Origin: CAVQXR01 sp963717955
GTDB lineage: Bacteria > Actinomycetota > Thermoleophilia > Gaiellales > Gaiellaceae
Length of the DNA: 64,000 nucleotides
Direction: 5' to 3'
Assembly (NCBI GenBank): GCA_963717955.1
Contig: CAVQXR010000001.1
Coordinates: 248,001 to 312,000 of the forward strand
A model generated the notes under the pieces. That model was not told the origin of the DNA, searched no databases, and saw nothing but the letters and a program-made list of their open reading frames with translations. Position 1 is the stretch's first letter; each line of letters begins with the position of its first letter. Below are positions 1 through 7,573 of the stretch, in pieces. The position numbers and the translations under genes are program-made.

Positions 1-465
1 CGAACTCTCGTCAAGCCAGAAGGCATCGTCGGCGAGAGCGAGCACTGGACGCTCCTCAGCCTCTGCGGCTAGGAGGCTCAGCGTCGCCGCAGAGATCGTG
101 AACGGATCGACCGCGGCGGGGGGTCCGAGCGAGAGTGCGCCGCGTAGAGCGGCAGCCTGATGCTCGGGGATTGCGTCGAGCATCCCAAGTAGCGGGCGGA
201 GCAGCTCCGAAAGTCCGGAAAAGGCAAGCTCGGACTCGGACTCGATGCCCCGCGCCGACGCGACCTCCATTCCCCCTCCCTGATCGCGCGCGTACTCGAG
301 AAGCGCCGTCTTTCCGATGCCCGGCTCGCCGCGGACCAGCAGCACGACGCTCTTTCCTTTCCGGGCAGACTCGAGAACCGCGTCGATACTGGCGCACTCC
401 GCCACGCGGCCCACGAGCGCGTCGCCTCGAATAGAAGCTGTGCTGGAAGCCGCCGGCCTGCGCAC
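1..465 (-). CDS. LuxR-type ATPase regulator, N-terminal part (cut by window edge)
   Basis: About 155 N-terminal residues of a large AAA/STAND-type transcription regulator; the rest lies beyond base 1. Read from GTG at 465 (GGAGG five bases upstream), the protein runs through LVGRVAECASID, a Walker A loop GEPGIGKTALLEYA, an ELAFSGLSELLRP segment and a Walker B-like LALADDAFWLDESS at the very edge. This order is typical of the ATPase half of LuxR-family regulators, which carry a C-terminal LuxR HTH. The HTH itself is not visible, so the LuxR assignment rests on family resemblance. The start is uncertain because the first 20 residues carry no recognisable domain. Confidence 0.8.
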   Translation of the reverse strand, partial: MRRPAASSTASIRGDALVGRVAECASIDAVLESARKGKSVVLLVRGEPGIGKTALLEYARDQGGGMEVASARGIESESELAFSGLSELLRPLLGMLDAIPEHQAAALRGALSLGPPAAVDPFTISAATLSLLAAEAEERPVLALADDAFWLDESS

Positions 466-621
466 TCCTGCCTCCGGATTGTCCTTCCGGCGATTGTAAC
501 GCTTTCCACAAACCTAGGCGTTTTCCCGGCGCGGTCGACGAGCCTTCGTGATTCGCTCCGTCCAGGTCTCTATGCGAAGGAGTCGATAGCCGTGAGAGCG
601 ACAAAAGGAGGGGCGATCAAC

Positions 622-642
622 GTGAAAGGAGAGGCGCGATGA
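622..642 (+). CDS. six-residue mini-cistron ahead of the secreted protein
   Basis: A GTG at 622 opens a six-codon frame (MKGEAR) whose TGA at 640-642 overlaps the ATG of the next gene (ATGA). It has its own purine-rich site (AAAAGGAGGGG) 7-8 bases upstream, and its codons AAA GGA GAG contain the ribosome binding site of the downstream gene. The arrangement suggests translational coupling or reinitiation. Whether the peptide is made is not known. Confidence 0.35.
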   Translation: MKGEAR

Positions 643-1202
643 GCAAGAAGTTGATCACGACAAGGAGATCGGTCATGAAGCGCATGATCGGATTGGCCCT
701 TGCTGTCGCCACGGCCGCCAGCCTCGCGGTCGTCGCACAGGCACGTCCTGCGGCCGGGGGGTCGCCCGATGATGGCTGGCACCGCAGTGCCAACGTCACG
801 TTCACGAAATGGGTGACGAGCCTCCCCGCCGACCCCTCGACGCTGGCCGGGGTTTCCATGGCCGGGGTGGTCGGCGGCGATGTCGGCCCTGGCGTCTTTG
901 TGGGGAAGGTGATCAGAGACAACACGACGTTGAAGCCCGGCTTCTGGCTGGCGCAAGCGCTCTACGGATTCAACGGCACCAAGCACTCCTTCGTCGCGTA
1001 CAACTTCATCACGGAGAACGACACGACGAGCCCAATCACCGCCACGATCCGCGGCGTCGTCATCAAGGGATGGATGAGGGGCGCGCGAGTGACCGGGGAA
1101 TACACGCAATGGGATCCGTGCCCCATCCCGACACCGGGCAACGTGTTCGGCACCGTGTGTTTCCAGGGCACGCTCCACCTTCAGCTCGGGTTCGGCTACT
1201 AG
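639..1202 (+). CDS. small secreted protein of unknown function
   Basis: 187 residues. The N-terminus has an Arg/Lys-rich stretch, a second Met at residue 13, a hydrophobic core (IGLALAVATAASLAVV) and a probable signal-peptidase site at AQA-RP, so the protein is probably exported by Sec. The mature part is about 150 residues, rich in Gly, Thr and aromatic residues, with two cysteines near the C-terminus (WDPCP and TVCFQG) that could form a disulfide. I do not recognise the family. The start is supported by AAAGGAGAGG seven bases upstream. It appears to be a single-gene unit, with an inverted repeat (1233-1276) downstream. Confidence 0.75.
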   Translation: MSKKLITTRRSVMKRMIGLALAVATAASLAVVAQARPAAGGSPDDGWHRSANVTFTKWVTSLPADPSTLAGVSMAGVVGGDVGPGVFVGKVIRDNTTLKPGFWLAQALYGFNGTKHSFVAYNFITENDTTSPITATIRGVVIKGWMRGARVTGEYTQWDPCPIPTPGNVFGTVCFQGTLHLQLGFGY

Positions 1203-1232
1203 GACCCTCGGCAGAGATCTACCGCAGCGCGA

Positions 1233-1276
1233 CAGCCAGAGCCCCGTTCCTCTCGCGAGGCCAGGGACTCTGGCTG
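1233..1276 (+). terminator. inverted repeat after the secreted-protein gene
   Basis: Perfect 9-bp arms CAGCCAGAG (1233-1241) and CTCTGGCTG (1268-1276) enclose a 26-base loop, 30 bp after the stop codon. There is no U-tract, so it could be a factor-dependent terminator or an RNA-stabilising hairpin. Confidence 0.35.
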
Positions 1277-1383
1277 TTCGGCGCAGGCCGGGGCGATGAG
1301 AGAGCCAAACCCCGTCGAACCTAGCAGCCTCCGACCCTGGCCGAGGCCCTGGCTTCGAGCTGCGGCCCAGGACGTGAGGAGCG

Positions 1384-1410
1384 CAAAGAGAAGGCCGCCT
1401 CGCGGCGGCC
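1384..1410 (-). terminator. rho-independent terminator of the two small minus-strand genes
   Basis: On the minus strand a 7-bp GC stem (GGCCGCC at 1404-1410 with GGCGGCC at 1393-1399, 4-base loop) is followed by TTCTCTTT. It lies 24 bp after the stop of the 58-residue gene and has the stem-plus-T-tract form of an intrinsic terminator. Confidence 0.6.
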
Positions 1411-1433
1411 CCTCTCGACAGATGTCGGTCGAG

Positions 1434-1610
1434 CTAGTCGGTGACGTACAGAAGCGGCTCGTCCTGCGTCACTTCGAGCCGGAGCCTGAGAGGCTCGCCG
1501 TCGCTCGCCTTGATCTCGTACTCGGCCGGCTCTCCCTCGTTGAGCGCCTCGTCGAGCGTGCCGAGGAGCCGACACAGGTCTTTGATCGTTCCGCTGATGG
1601 TGAGGTTCAC
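1434..1610 (-). CDS. small hypothetical protein (58 aa)
   Basis: A 58-codon gene beginning with GTG whose GTGA overlaps the TGA of the upstream 96-residue gene; AAGGAG in that gene's last codons serves as its binding site. The product starts MNLTISGTIKDL and ends LLYVTD, is acidic and has alternating hydrophobic positions (YEIKASDGEPLRLRLEVTQ), suggesting a small beta-rich fold. I do not recognise it. The coupling, the downstream terminator and the coding-like composition support it as real. The recombinase-like upstream partner suggests a remnant of a mobile element. Confidence 0.6.
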   Translation of the reverse strand: MNLTISGTIKDLCRLLGTLDEALNEGEPAEYEIKASDGEPLRLRLEVTQDEPLLYVTD

Positions 1611-1897
1611 GCCGGCTCCTTCGCGAGCGCGGCCTCGCGGACGGTCTTCGACTCCTCGGCTCCGCCGAGTTCCCGAATGCAGATCGCCCTGACGACCGGC
1701 GGGTACCAGGTGCGTCCCTTCCCGAAGGTCGGCACCTTCGAGTCGTTCAAGATCCGCGCGATCGACGGGTACCCGTTCCCGTTCCTGCGGAGCCGGACGA
1801 TCTGCGCGACGACCTTCTTGCGCTCGGCCTGCTTCGCGTTCGCGGTGGCCCTCGCCTCGTCGGTGAGCTCCTGCGCCAGCTCGGTTTCCTTCGCCAT
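1607..1897 (-). CDS. small recombinase-domain-like protein (96 aa)
   Basis: 96 residues with a strong ribosome binding site (AAGGAGGAACGAG-ATG). Residues 1-35 form a charged, probably coiled helix. Residues about 35-75 (YPSIARILNDSKVP, GRTWYPPVVRAI) match the pattern of the 'recombinase' domain of large serine recombinases, where a helix-turn-helix around SIARxLN is followed by a W-x-P-x-x-V-R-x-I segment. The catalytic resolvase domain is absent, so the protein can bind DNA at most. It may be a standalone DNA-binding protein of a phage or a mobile-element remnant. It forms an operon with the 58-residue gene downstream. Confidence 0.6.
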   Translation of the reverse strand: MAKETELAQELTDEARATANAKQAERKKVVAQIVRLRRNGNGYPSIARILNDSKVPTFGKGRTWYPPVVRAICIRELGGAEESKTVREAALAKEPA

Positions 1898-2154
1898 CTC
1901 GTTCCTCCTTCGGTCGGTGAGGGAGGGAGGTTCACGCAGGCCGAGTCGGAAGTCACTAGCGGGTGCCGCGGGACGCGCTGGAAGGCCGGAGACGGCTCGC
2001 AGAGCGGGGAGCGAGGCCGATCCCCGATTTTCGATTTCTCGCCAAAGAGTCTCATCCAGATGACTCTTTCTTCGGGGCCCCTCGCGCGAGAAAGTTGGCG
2101 CTGCGAACGCATCGGGTCATCGTGGCGTCCGCGAATGGAAGTACCGTCGGCAAG

Positions 2155-2832
2155 GTGCGGCTCATCATCGCCCGCTGCGAAGTCATGTACTCGGGTCGTC
2201 TCTCAACACGGCTGTCGGAGGCGGTTCGTCTACTGATGATCAAGTCAGACGGAACGTTCATGGTCTGGTCGGACTTGGGCGGCCATAAAGTCAAGCCGCA
2301 GAACTGGATGACGCCGCCGACCGTGATCGAGGAGGAGGGTGACCCGCTCGCGCGGATCGTCGTCCGCAAGACGAAGGGTGAGGATCGTCTCGACATCGTC
2401 ATCGCCGAGATCCTCTCCGACATCTCGCACGAGCTCGGCGACGCGGCCGACCTGGAGAAGGAGGGGGTCGAGGCCGAGCTGCAGGCGGCGCTCGCCGCCG
2501 TTCCCGGCGCCGTCGAGGGCGGGCTGCGACTCGTACGGCGCGAGTGGGCGACCGACATCGGGCCCGTGGATCTCATGTGCCGCGACGCGTCGGACGGCTG
2601 GGTGGCCGTGGAGATCAAGCGGACAGGGACGATCGATGCCGTCGAGCAGCTCACGCGGTACCTCGAGCGCCTCCGCGAGGATCCTGCGCTCGCCGGCGTT
2701 CGCGGCATCCTCGCGGCCCAGGTCCTCAAGCCGCAGGCGCGCGCGCTCGCCGAGAGCCGCGGGATCGCCTGCATCGAGGTCGACCTCGACGTCCTGCGCG
2801 GCGCGCGCGAGCCCGACCTGACGCTGTTCTGA
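2155..2832 (+). CDS. nucS: mismatch-specific endonuclease NucS/EndoMS
   Basis: Cuts both strands at mismatches and starts the MutS/MutL-independent mismatch repair known from archaea and actinobacteria. From GTG at 2155 the protein is 225 residues and begins VRLIIARCEVMYSGRL, the conserved start of the family. An in-frame ATG 64 codons upstream would add a sequence unlike the family and was not used. The N-terminal domain has KSDGTFMVWSD and QNWMTPP. The nuclease core is IGPVDLMCRD with D139, then VAVEIKR with E153 and K155, then EQLTRYLE. The C-terminus ends DLTLF, the kind of tail used to bind the sliding clamp. All catalytic residues are present. Confidence 0.95.
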   Translation: MRLIIARCEVMYSGRLSTRLSEAVRLLMIKSDGTFMVWSDLGGHKVKPQNWMTPPTVIEEEGDPLARIVVRKTKGEDRLDIVIAEILSDISHELGDAADLEKEGVEAELQAALAAVPGAVEGGLRLVRREWATDIGPVDLMCRDASDGWVAVEIKRTGTIDAVEQLTRYLERLREDPALAGVRGILAAQVLKPQARALAESRGIACIEVDLDVLRGAREPDLTLF

Positions 2833-2920
2833 GGCACCCGCAGCCCGGCTGTCGCCGCCGGGTGGGGGAAGCCTGCCACGGCCGGCGCCGGGCGTCGACC
2901 GAAGCCGGCCGGCCGGGGGG

Positions 2921-2951
2921 TTGACGGAGGATCATCGATCATCGATGATCC
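2921..2951 (+). promoter_or_regulatory. promoter with 11-bp palindromic operator for the dikinase operon
   Basis: TTGACG (2921-2926) and GATGAT (2944-2949) are spaced 17 bp, resembling -35 and -10 boxes. A perfect inverted repeat, GGATCATCGAT (2929-2939) and ATCGATGATCC (2941-2951) with one base between, fills the spacer and covers the -10 box. It lies about 40 bp before the first gene of the operon. The GntR/FCD regulator two genes on is the obvious candidate ligand-responsive repressor (inference). Confidence 0.55.
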
Positions 2952-2991
2952 CGCCACAGACGTCCGTCACCGCGGAACGAAAGGATCCGGC

Positions 2992-4725
2992 ATGGCGAGT
3001 GGAGCAGAGGTTCTCGGCAGCTTCAGCGGCTCCGACGAGTTCCCGATCGAGTGGGCGCCGGGGGAGCAGGAGCTGCTGTGGGTCTTCGACGACCTGCATT
3101 GCCCGAACCCGGTCTCGCCGATGTTCTTCGACATCGGCGGCTGGTGGCTCACCTGCGACCACATGTTCCGGCGCTTCGGGACGCCGTTCGCCTCGGACTG
3201 GGTCGCGAAGCGCGTGAACGGCTACGTCTACACGGCCGCCATCCCCGCCGATCCGTCGGTGGTCGTGGAGGCGACCGAGTTCCAGTCGCGCTACGCACCG
3301 CGTGTCCCACGCGATGGCGCGTACGCCGGCGACATCGGTGCCTACCTCGGGTTCGTGCTTCCGCATTACGCCGGTAATTTCCTCGACTGGTGGCACGACC
3401 GGCTTCGGCCGGAGATCGATCGCAACTTCGCCTATCTCGACGGGTACGACATGGACGGCGCGAGCCTCGTCGAGCTCGCGGTGCTGCTCGAGGACGCACT
3501 CGACGTGCACGACAGGCACTGGAAGATCCACTGGATGCTCAACTTCGCCCAGTTCTCGGCGACGATGGCGCTCAACGCGACCATCGCCGAGGTTGCCGGT
3601 GAGGTCGACCCGAGCTTGCCGGCGCGGCTCCAGAGCTCGGTCGCGGACCGCAACTGGGACTCGATCGAGGCCCTGTGGCAGATGAAGGAGGAGGCCAAGG
3701 GCGACGCCGAGCTACGCGCTGCGTTCCACGCCGGCGACACGGCGGCCGCGATCGTGCGCGCACTCGCATCTTCCGATCGGGGCCGGCGGTTCGTCGAAGA
3801 GCGGCTGCGCCCGTACCAGATCGAGTTCGGGAACAAGGCGATCTGGTCGCACGAGTTCGTGTATCCGACCTGGCGCGAGAATCCGGCCCCCGTCCTCGAG
3901 GCCGTCCGCGGGTATCTCGAGGTCGACTACGACTTCGCGGCCGAGCTCGAGGCGGTCACGGCGGATCTCGATGCGGCCATCCACGCGCTGATGGATCCCA
4001 TCCCCGCAGGTGAGGAGCGCGACCGGCTCCAGGCCGCGCTCGACCTGTCGCTGCGGATGAACCCGCTGACCCCGGACCACCACTTCTTCATCGACCAGGG
4101 AACGAACGCGAGGGTGCGGCTCGTGCTGGTTGCGATCGGGCGGCGACTCGCCGAGATGGGCGTGCTCGACGATCCCGAGGACGTCATGTTCCTGCGCTAC
4201 AACGAGCTTCGCGTGCTGATGGCGAACGGTCAGGCCCTCGACGCGCGGGAGCGCGTCTCGGCCGAGCGCGACGCGCGCGAGAACGCCTACCGACTCCGTC
4301 CGCCGGACTGGATCGGGACAACGACCGAGTCCCAGCTCGCGTTCCCGTATCTCACCCTGTGGGGGTTTCCCGAGAAGTTCCACCGCGCCCCGCCCGAGCG
4401 GGCCGACGAGATCCACGGCCTCGCCGCCTCGCCCGGCATCGTGGAGGGGACGGCGCGGCTCGTCGAGTCGCTCGAGGACTTCGATCAGGTGCGCGACGGC
4501 GAGATCCTCGTCTGCCGGATGACCAACCCGGCCTGGGTCGTCCTGTTCACGAGGATCGCCGGCCTCGTCACGGATGCCGGTGGTGTCGCCGCGCATCCCG
4601 CGGTCGTCTCGCGCGAGTTCGGAATCCCGGCCGTCGTCGGTACCTCGTCCGCGACGGCCAGGATCAGAACAGGTGACCGTGTGCGCGTGAACGGCTCGAC
4701 CGGCATCGTGGAGATCCTCGCGTGA
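2992..4725 (+). CDS. PEP-synthase-like dikinase subunit with C-terminal phospho-His swivel domain
   Basis: 577 residues. The last 100 residues are a PEP-utilising 'mobile' domain: HGLAASPGIVEGTARLV, then TDAGGVAAHPAVVSREFGIP with the phosphorylatable His at about residue 535, then GDRVRVNGSTGIVEIL. The first 470 residues are helix-rich, resemble the substrate-binding part of such enzymes and contain no ATP-binding domain. That domain is a separate gene (6201-7022) in the same operon. This split matches the family logic of phenylphosphate synthase, where one subunit holds the swivel His and another binds ATP; in rifampin phosphotransferase the same parts are fused. The predicted reaction is ATP plus substrate to phospho-substrate, AMP and Pi; the substrate is unknown. 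Start ATG has AAAGGA nine bases upstream. Confidence 0.8.
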   Translation: MASGAEVLGSFSGSDEFPIEWAPGEQELLWVFDDLHCPNPVSPMFFDIGGWWLTCDHMFRRFGTPFASDWVAKRVNGYVYTAAIPADPSVVVEATEFQSRYAPRVPRDGAYAGDIGAYLGFVLPHYAGNFLDWWHDRLRPEIDRNFAYLDGYDMDGASLVELAVLLEDALDVHDRHWKIHWMLNFAQFSATMALNATIAEVAGEVDPSLPARLQSSVADRNWDSIEALWQMKEEAKGDAELRAAFHAGDTAAAIVRALASSDRGRRFVEERLRPYQIEFGNKAIWSHEFVYPTWRENPAPVLEAVRGYLEVDYDFAAELEAVTADLDAAIHALMDPIPAGEERDRLQAALDLSLRMNPLTPDHHFFIDQGTNARVRLVLVAIGRRLAEMGVLDDPEDVMFLRYNELRVLMANGQALDARERVSAERDARENAYRLRPPDWIGTTTESQLAFPYLTLWGFPEKFHRAPPERADEIHGLAASPGIVEGTARLVESLEDFDQVRDGEILVCRMTNPAWVVLFTRIAGLVTDAGGVAAHPAVVSREFGIPAVVGTSSATARIRTGDRVRVNGSTGIVEILA

Positions 4726-4843
4726 GAAGGTCTTTCCACCCCCGTTCCACCTCAGGCGCGATCCGTGCGCCACGCGTGCGGAAATCGGCAATACGATTGA
4801 ACCGGGAGGAGGCAAGCGGGAGGCCCCCTCGCCGCGGCGGCGG

Positions 4844-5488
4844 ATGGCGACGCTGACGCGGGTCGTCCTGCGCGCGCAGGTCAAGGAGATCCTTCTCGAG
4901 CGGATCCTCGCCGGGGAGTACGCGCCCGGCGAGCGGCTCGTCGAGACGCGTATCGCCCAGGAGCTGGGCACGAGCCAGGCGCCCGTGCGGGAGGCACTGC
5001 GCGAGCTCGAGCAGCTGCGCCTCGTGGAGTCGGCGCCCTACCGCGGGGCGTGGGTGCGCGAGGTCTCACCGGCCGAGCTCGCGGAGATCTACCCGGTACG
5101 CGCGGCCCTCGAGGAGGTCGCGGCGCGCGGCGCCGCGGTTCGCCTCGAGGGACGGACGGCGGCGCTCGAGGCCGAGCTCGCGGCGATGCGCCGTGCCGCC
5201 GACGAGGGTGATCTCCGCGCGCTCGTCGAGCACGACGTCCGTTTCCACCGGCTGATCGTCGAGGCATCCGGCAATCGAACGCTCGTCGAGGTGTGGCGCG
5301 CGTTGCACGTCGAGTCCCGTACGGCGATCACCGCCCTCGCAACCCGTATCGACCCCCATGAGCTGGCCGACAAGCACGAGCCCGTCCTGCGCGCGCTCGC
5401 CGACCGGGACCCCGAACGGGCCGGCGCGGTGCTGCGGGCGCACATCGAGGAGTTCGGCCGGCTCGTCCTGCAAGGAGGAACCGCATGA
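4844..5488 (+). CDS. GntR family regulator, FCD type
   Basis: 214 residues. Residues 1-75 form the winged helix of GntR proteins (ILAGEYAPGERLVETRIAQ, then GTSQAPVREALRELEQLRLV). Residues about 85-210 are a helical FCD ligand-binding domain with the expected metal or ligand residues (EHDVRFHRLIVEASGN and a late RAHIEEF). Members usually repress the catabolic operon they lie in and are released by a pathway intermediate. Here the gene sits inside the operon, its stop overlapping the cyclase start (ATGA at 5485). The palindrome at 2929-2951 is a plausible operator. A 118-bp gap upstream could carry a second promoter. Confidence 0.9.
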   Translation: MATLTRVVLRAQVKEILLERILAGEYAPGERLVETRIAQELGTSQAPVREALRELEQLRLVESAPYRGAWVREVSPAELAEIYPVRAALEEVAARGAAVRLEGRTAALEAELAAMRRAADEGDLRALVEHDVRFHRLIVEASGNRTLVEVWRALHVESRTAITALATRIDPHELADKHEPVLRALADRDPERAGAVLRAHIEEFGRLVLQGGTA

Positions 5489-6204
5489 CACGGCTCGTCG
5501 ACCTCTCCATGCCCGTCCACCGGGACATGCTGACCTTCCCCCGCGTCCCGCCGCCGACGATGGTGATGTACGAGAGCTGGGAGGAGTTCGCCGAGCGCAT
5601 CGGCGCCGCGGCACACGGGGCGACGTGGCTGACCGCGAGCTACCTCGTGATCACGAACGATCACGTCGGCACCCACTGCGACTCGGTCAAGCATCTCCGC
5701 GGCCCCGATGCGCCGGGCGTCGAGGGGATCCCGCTCGACTACTGCTACGGCGACGGCGTGAAGCTCGACTTCACCGCGAAGCCGTCCGGTTACCGGATCA
5801 CGCCGGACGACCTCGACGCGGAGCTCGAGCGCATCGGATACGCACTGAGGGAGCGCGATATCGTCCTGATCCAGACCGGCGCTGGCGCCTACAACACCGA
5901 GGAGCGCTACCGCACCGACCACTGCGGGATGACCGGCGAGGCGACGAGACACCTGATCGCCCAGGGCGTCAGGATGATGGGAGTCGACGCGATCACCTTC
6001 GATCCGCCGGTCTGGGCGATGTTCGAGGGCAAGCACTTCTGGGAGGCGCACCGGGTGATGATCGACGACGACTACTGGCACCTCGAGAATCTGATGAACC
6101 TCGATCAGCTCCCCTCGCACGGGTTCAAGCTCTCCGTGTTCCCGGTCAAGTGGATCGGCACGACCGCCGCACCGGTGCGGGCGGTCGCGATCCTCGAGGA
6201 GTGA
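5485..6204 (+). CDS. cyclase / kynurenine formamidase-family metal hydrolase
   Basis: 239 residues of the cyclase (PF04199) family, which includes bacterial kynurenine formamidase, isatin hydrolase and polyketide cyclases. The signature is ITNDHVGTHCDSVKHL, with H60-x-G-T-H64-x-D66 as metal ligands. A later VDAITFDPP segment and AHRVMIDDDYWHLENLMN match the family's C-terminal half. These Mn/Zn enzymes hydrolyse amides or open lactam or lactone-like rings. Position between the regulator and the ATP-binding dikinase subunit, with overlapping start and stop on both sides, indicates a step in the same pathway, perhaps opening of a ring formed or hydroxylated by the other enzymes (inference). Confidence 0.85.
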   Translation: MTRLVDLSMPVHRDMLTFPRVPPPTMVMYESWEEFAERIGAAAHGATWLTASYLVITNDHVGTHCDSVKHLRGPDAPGVEGIPLDYCYGDGVKLDFTAKPSGYRITPDDLDAELERIGYALRERDIVLIQTGAGAYNTEERYRTDHCGMTGEATRHLIAQGVRMMGVDAITFDPPVWAMFEGKHFWEAHRVMIDDDYWHLENLMNLDQLPSHGFKLSVFPVKWIGTTAAPVRAVAILEE

Positions 6205-7022
6205 CGACGCGGTCCCTCCTCTGGTTCACCGACGGGGCCTGCGCCGACGTGCGGGTCGCCGGCGGGAAGGGCGCGAGCCTGGCCGCGATGACGGCGGCCG
6301 GCCTGCCCGTGCCGCCGGGCTTCGTCGTCGTCGCGGACGTGCTCGAGCGCGTGGTCGATGCGGACCGCCTGCGGGAGCTCGCCCACGAGGGGCTGTCCGG
6401 CGAGGCCCAGGGGGTCGTCGGGTTCGCGGCCGCGCCGTGTGACGAGATCGCGGCCGCGTACGCGCAGCTCGGCGCCGGACGCGTCGCGGTGCGCTCGTCG
6501 GCGACCGCCGAGGACTCCGAAGAGGCGAGCTTCGCCGGGCAGCAGGACACCTACCTCGGCGTCGAGGGGGTGGAGGCGGTCTGCGCGAACGTCGTCCGGT
6601 GCTGGGGGTCGTTCTTCTCGGAGCGGGCGCTGTTCTACCGCCGGCACAAGGGCTCCCTCGACGACCTCGGGATGGCGGTCGTGGTGCAGCGCATGGTCGA
6701 GGCCGAGAAGGCGGGCGTGCTGTTCACGGTGGACCCCGTGCAGCGACGCCGCGACCAGATGATCGTCGAGGCGATCCACGGCCTCGGAGAGCGGCTCGTG
6801 GCGGGCGAGGTCACTCCCGACCACTACGTCGTCGATCGGCAGGGTCGCGTGAAGCGTGAGCACCTCGCCAGCGCAGGTGTGCTCACGCACGACGAGCTCG
6901 CCCGGCTCGTCGGTCTCGGCACGCAGCTCGAGGCGCACTTCGGCTCACCGCAGGACGTCGAGTGGGCGCTCGCCGGGGGCGAGGTGTTCTTGCTCCAGTC
7001 CCGGCCGGTGACCTCGCTGTGA
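6201..7022 (+). CDS. PEP-synthase-like ATP-binding (pyruvate phosphate dikinase N-domain) subunit
   Basis: 273 residues, starting at a GTG that overlaps the cyclase stop. The protein is only the PPDK/PEP-synthase nucleotide-binding domain: VAGGKGASLAAM near residue 20, VRSSATAEDSEEASFAGQQ at 97-115, QRMVEAEKAGVLFTVDP at 163-179, GLGERLVAGEVTPD at 194-207, and QDVEWA with FLLQSRPVT at the end. Full-length PEP synthases and rifampin phosphotransferases continue into substrate and swivel domains. Here the protein ends exactly after the ATP-binding domain, and the swivel His is on the first gene of the operon. The two products are therefore expected to work as one complex. Confidence 0.9.
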   Translation: MTTRSLLWFTDGACADVRVAGGKGASLAAMTAAGLPVPPGFVVVADVLERVVDADRLRELAHEGLSGEAQGVVGFAAAPCDEIAAAYAQLGAGRVAVRSSATAEDSEEASFAGQQDTYLGVEGVEAVCANVVRCWGSFFSERALFYRRHKGSLDDLGMAVVVQRMVEAEKAGVLFTVDPVQRRRDQMIVEAIHGLGERLVAGEVTPDHYVVDRQGRVKREHLASAGVLTHDELARLVGLGTQLEAHFGSPQDVEWALAGGEVFLLQSRPVTSL

Positions 7023-7573
7023 GCGATCTGGTCTCCGCCGCCCAGGCCTGGATCGCCCCGTACTGGAACGCGGAGCACCTGCGCCGCACGCTCGACTGGC
7101 TGCTCGTGCTCGACCCGAACGCCTCGGAGGCGTCCCGCCTCGCCGCGCTCACCCACGACATGGAGCGGTCCGTCCCAGGCGGGCGCGAGTTCGATCCCGG
7201 CACGATGGCTGCCTACGACGAGGCCTATCGCAAGGAACACTCAGAGCGCTCGGCCCGGATCGTGGGCGACTGGCTCGTCACGCAGGACGCCGGTGACGAG
7301 CTCGTGGCCCGGGTGCGACGGCTGGTCGAGCTGCACGAGATCGGCGGAACCCCCGAGGCCGATCTCGTGCAGGCGGCCGATTCACTGTCGTTCCTCGAGA
7401 CGAACGCCGGGCTCGTCCGTGGCTGGGTCGACAAGGGGCGGTGCAGTCTCGACCGGGCAAGGCAACAGCACGAGCGCATGCTCGAGCGGATCCAGGTTCC
7501 CGGCGCCGCGGAGCTTGCCCGCCCGCTGTACCGGCGGGCGCTCGCGATTCTCGATGGGAGCGAGGAGGGGTGA
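7019..7573 (+). CDS. HD-domain protein (putative metal-dependent phosphohydrolase)
   Basis: 184 residues from a GTG that overlaps the previous stop. The pattern of a small HD domain is visible: an early helix WIAPYWNAEHLRRTLDWLL, the H-D pair in LTHDMER, His in KEHSERSARIVGDWL, His in LVELHEIGG and a final Asp in QAADSLSFLE. HD proteins hydrolyse phosphoesters with a bound metal pair. In an operon whose first and fourth genes should phosphorylate a substrate, this enzyme could remove or proofread that phosphate, but this is inference. The alternative upstream start at 6962 lies inside the dikinase gene and was not used. Confidence 0.7.
   Translation: MSDLVSAAQAWIAPYWNAEHLRRTLDWLLVLDPNASEASRLAALTHDMERSVPGGREFDPGTMAAYDEAYRKEHSERSARIVGDWLVTQDAGDELVARVRRLVELHEIGGTPEADLVQAADSLSFLETNAGLVRGWVDKGRCSLDRARQQHERMLERIQVPGAAELARPLYRRALAILDGSEEG

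Noticed and set aside
1963..2154. N-terminal extension of NucS (64 residues)
   Set aside because: The extension has shadow-like composition and no family counterpart; homologues start at VRLxIA, which is encoded from GTG 2155.
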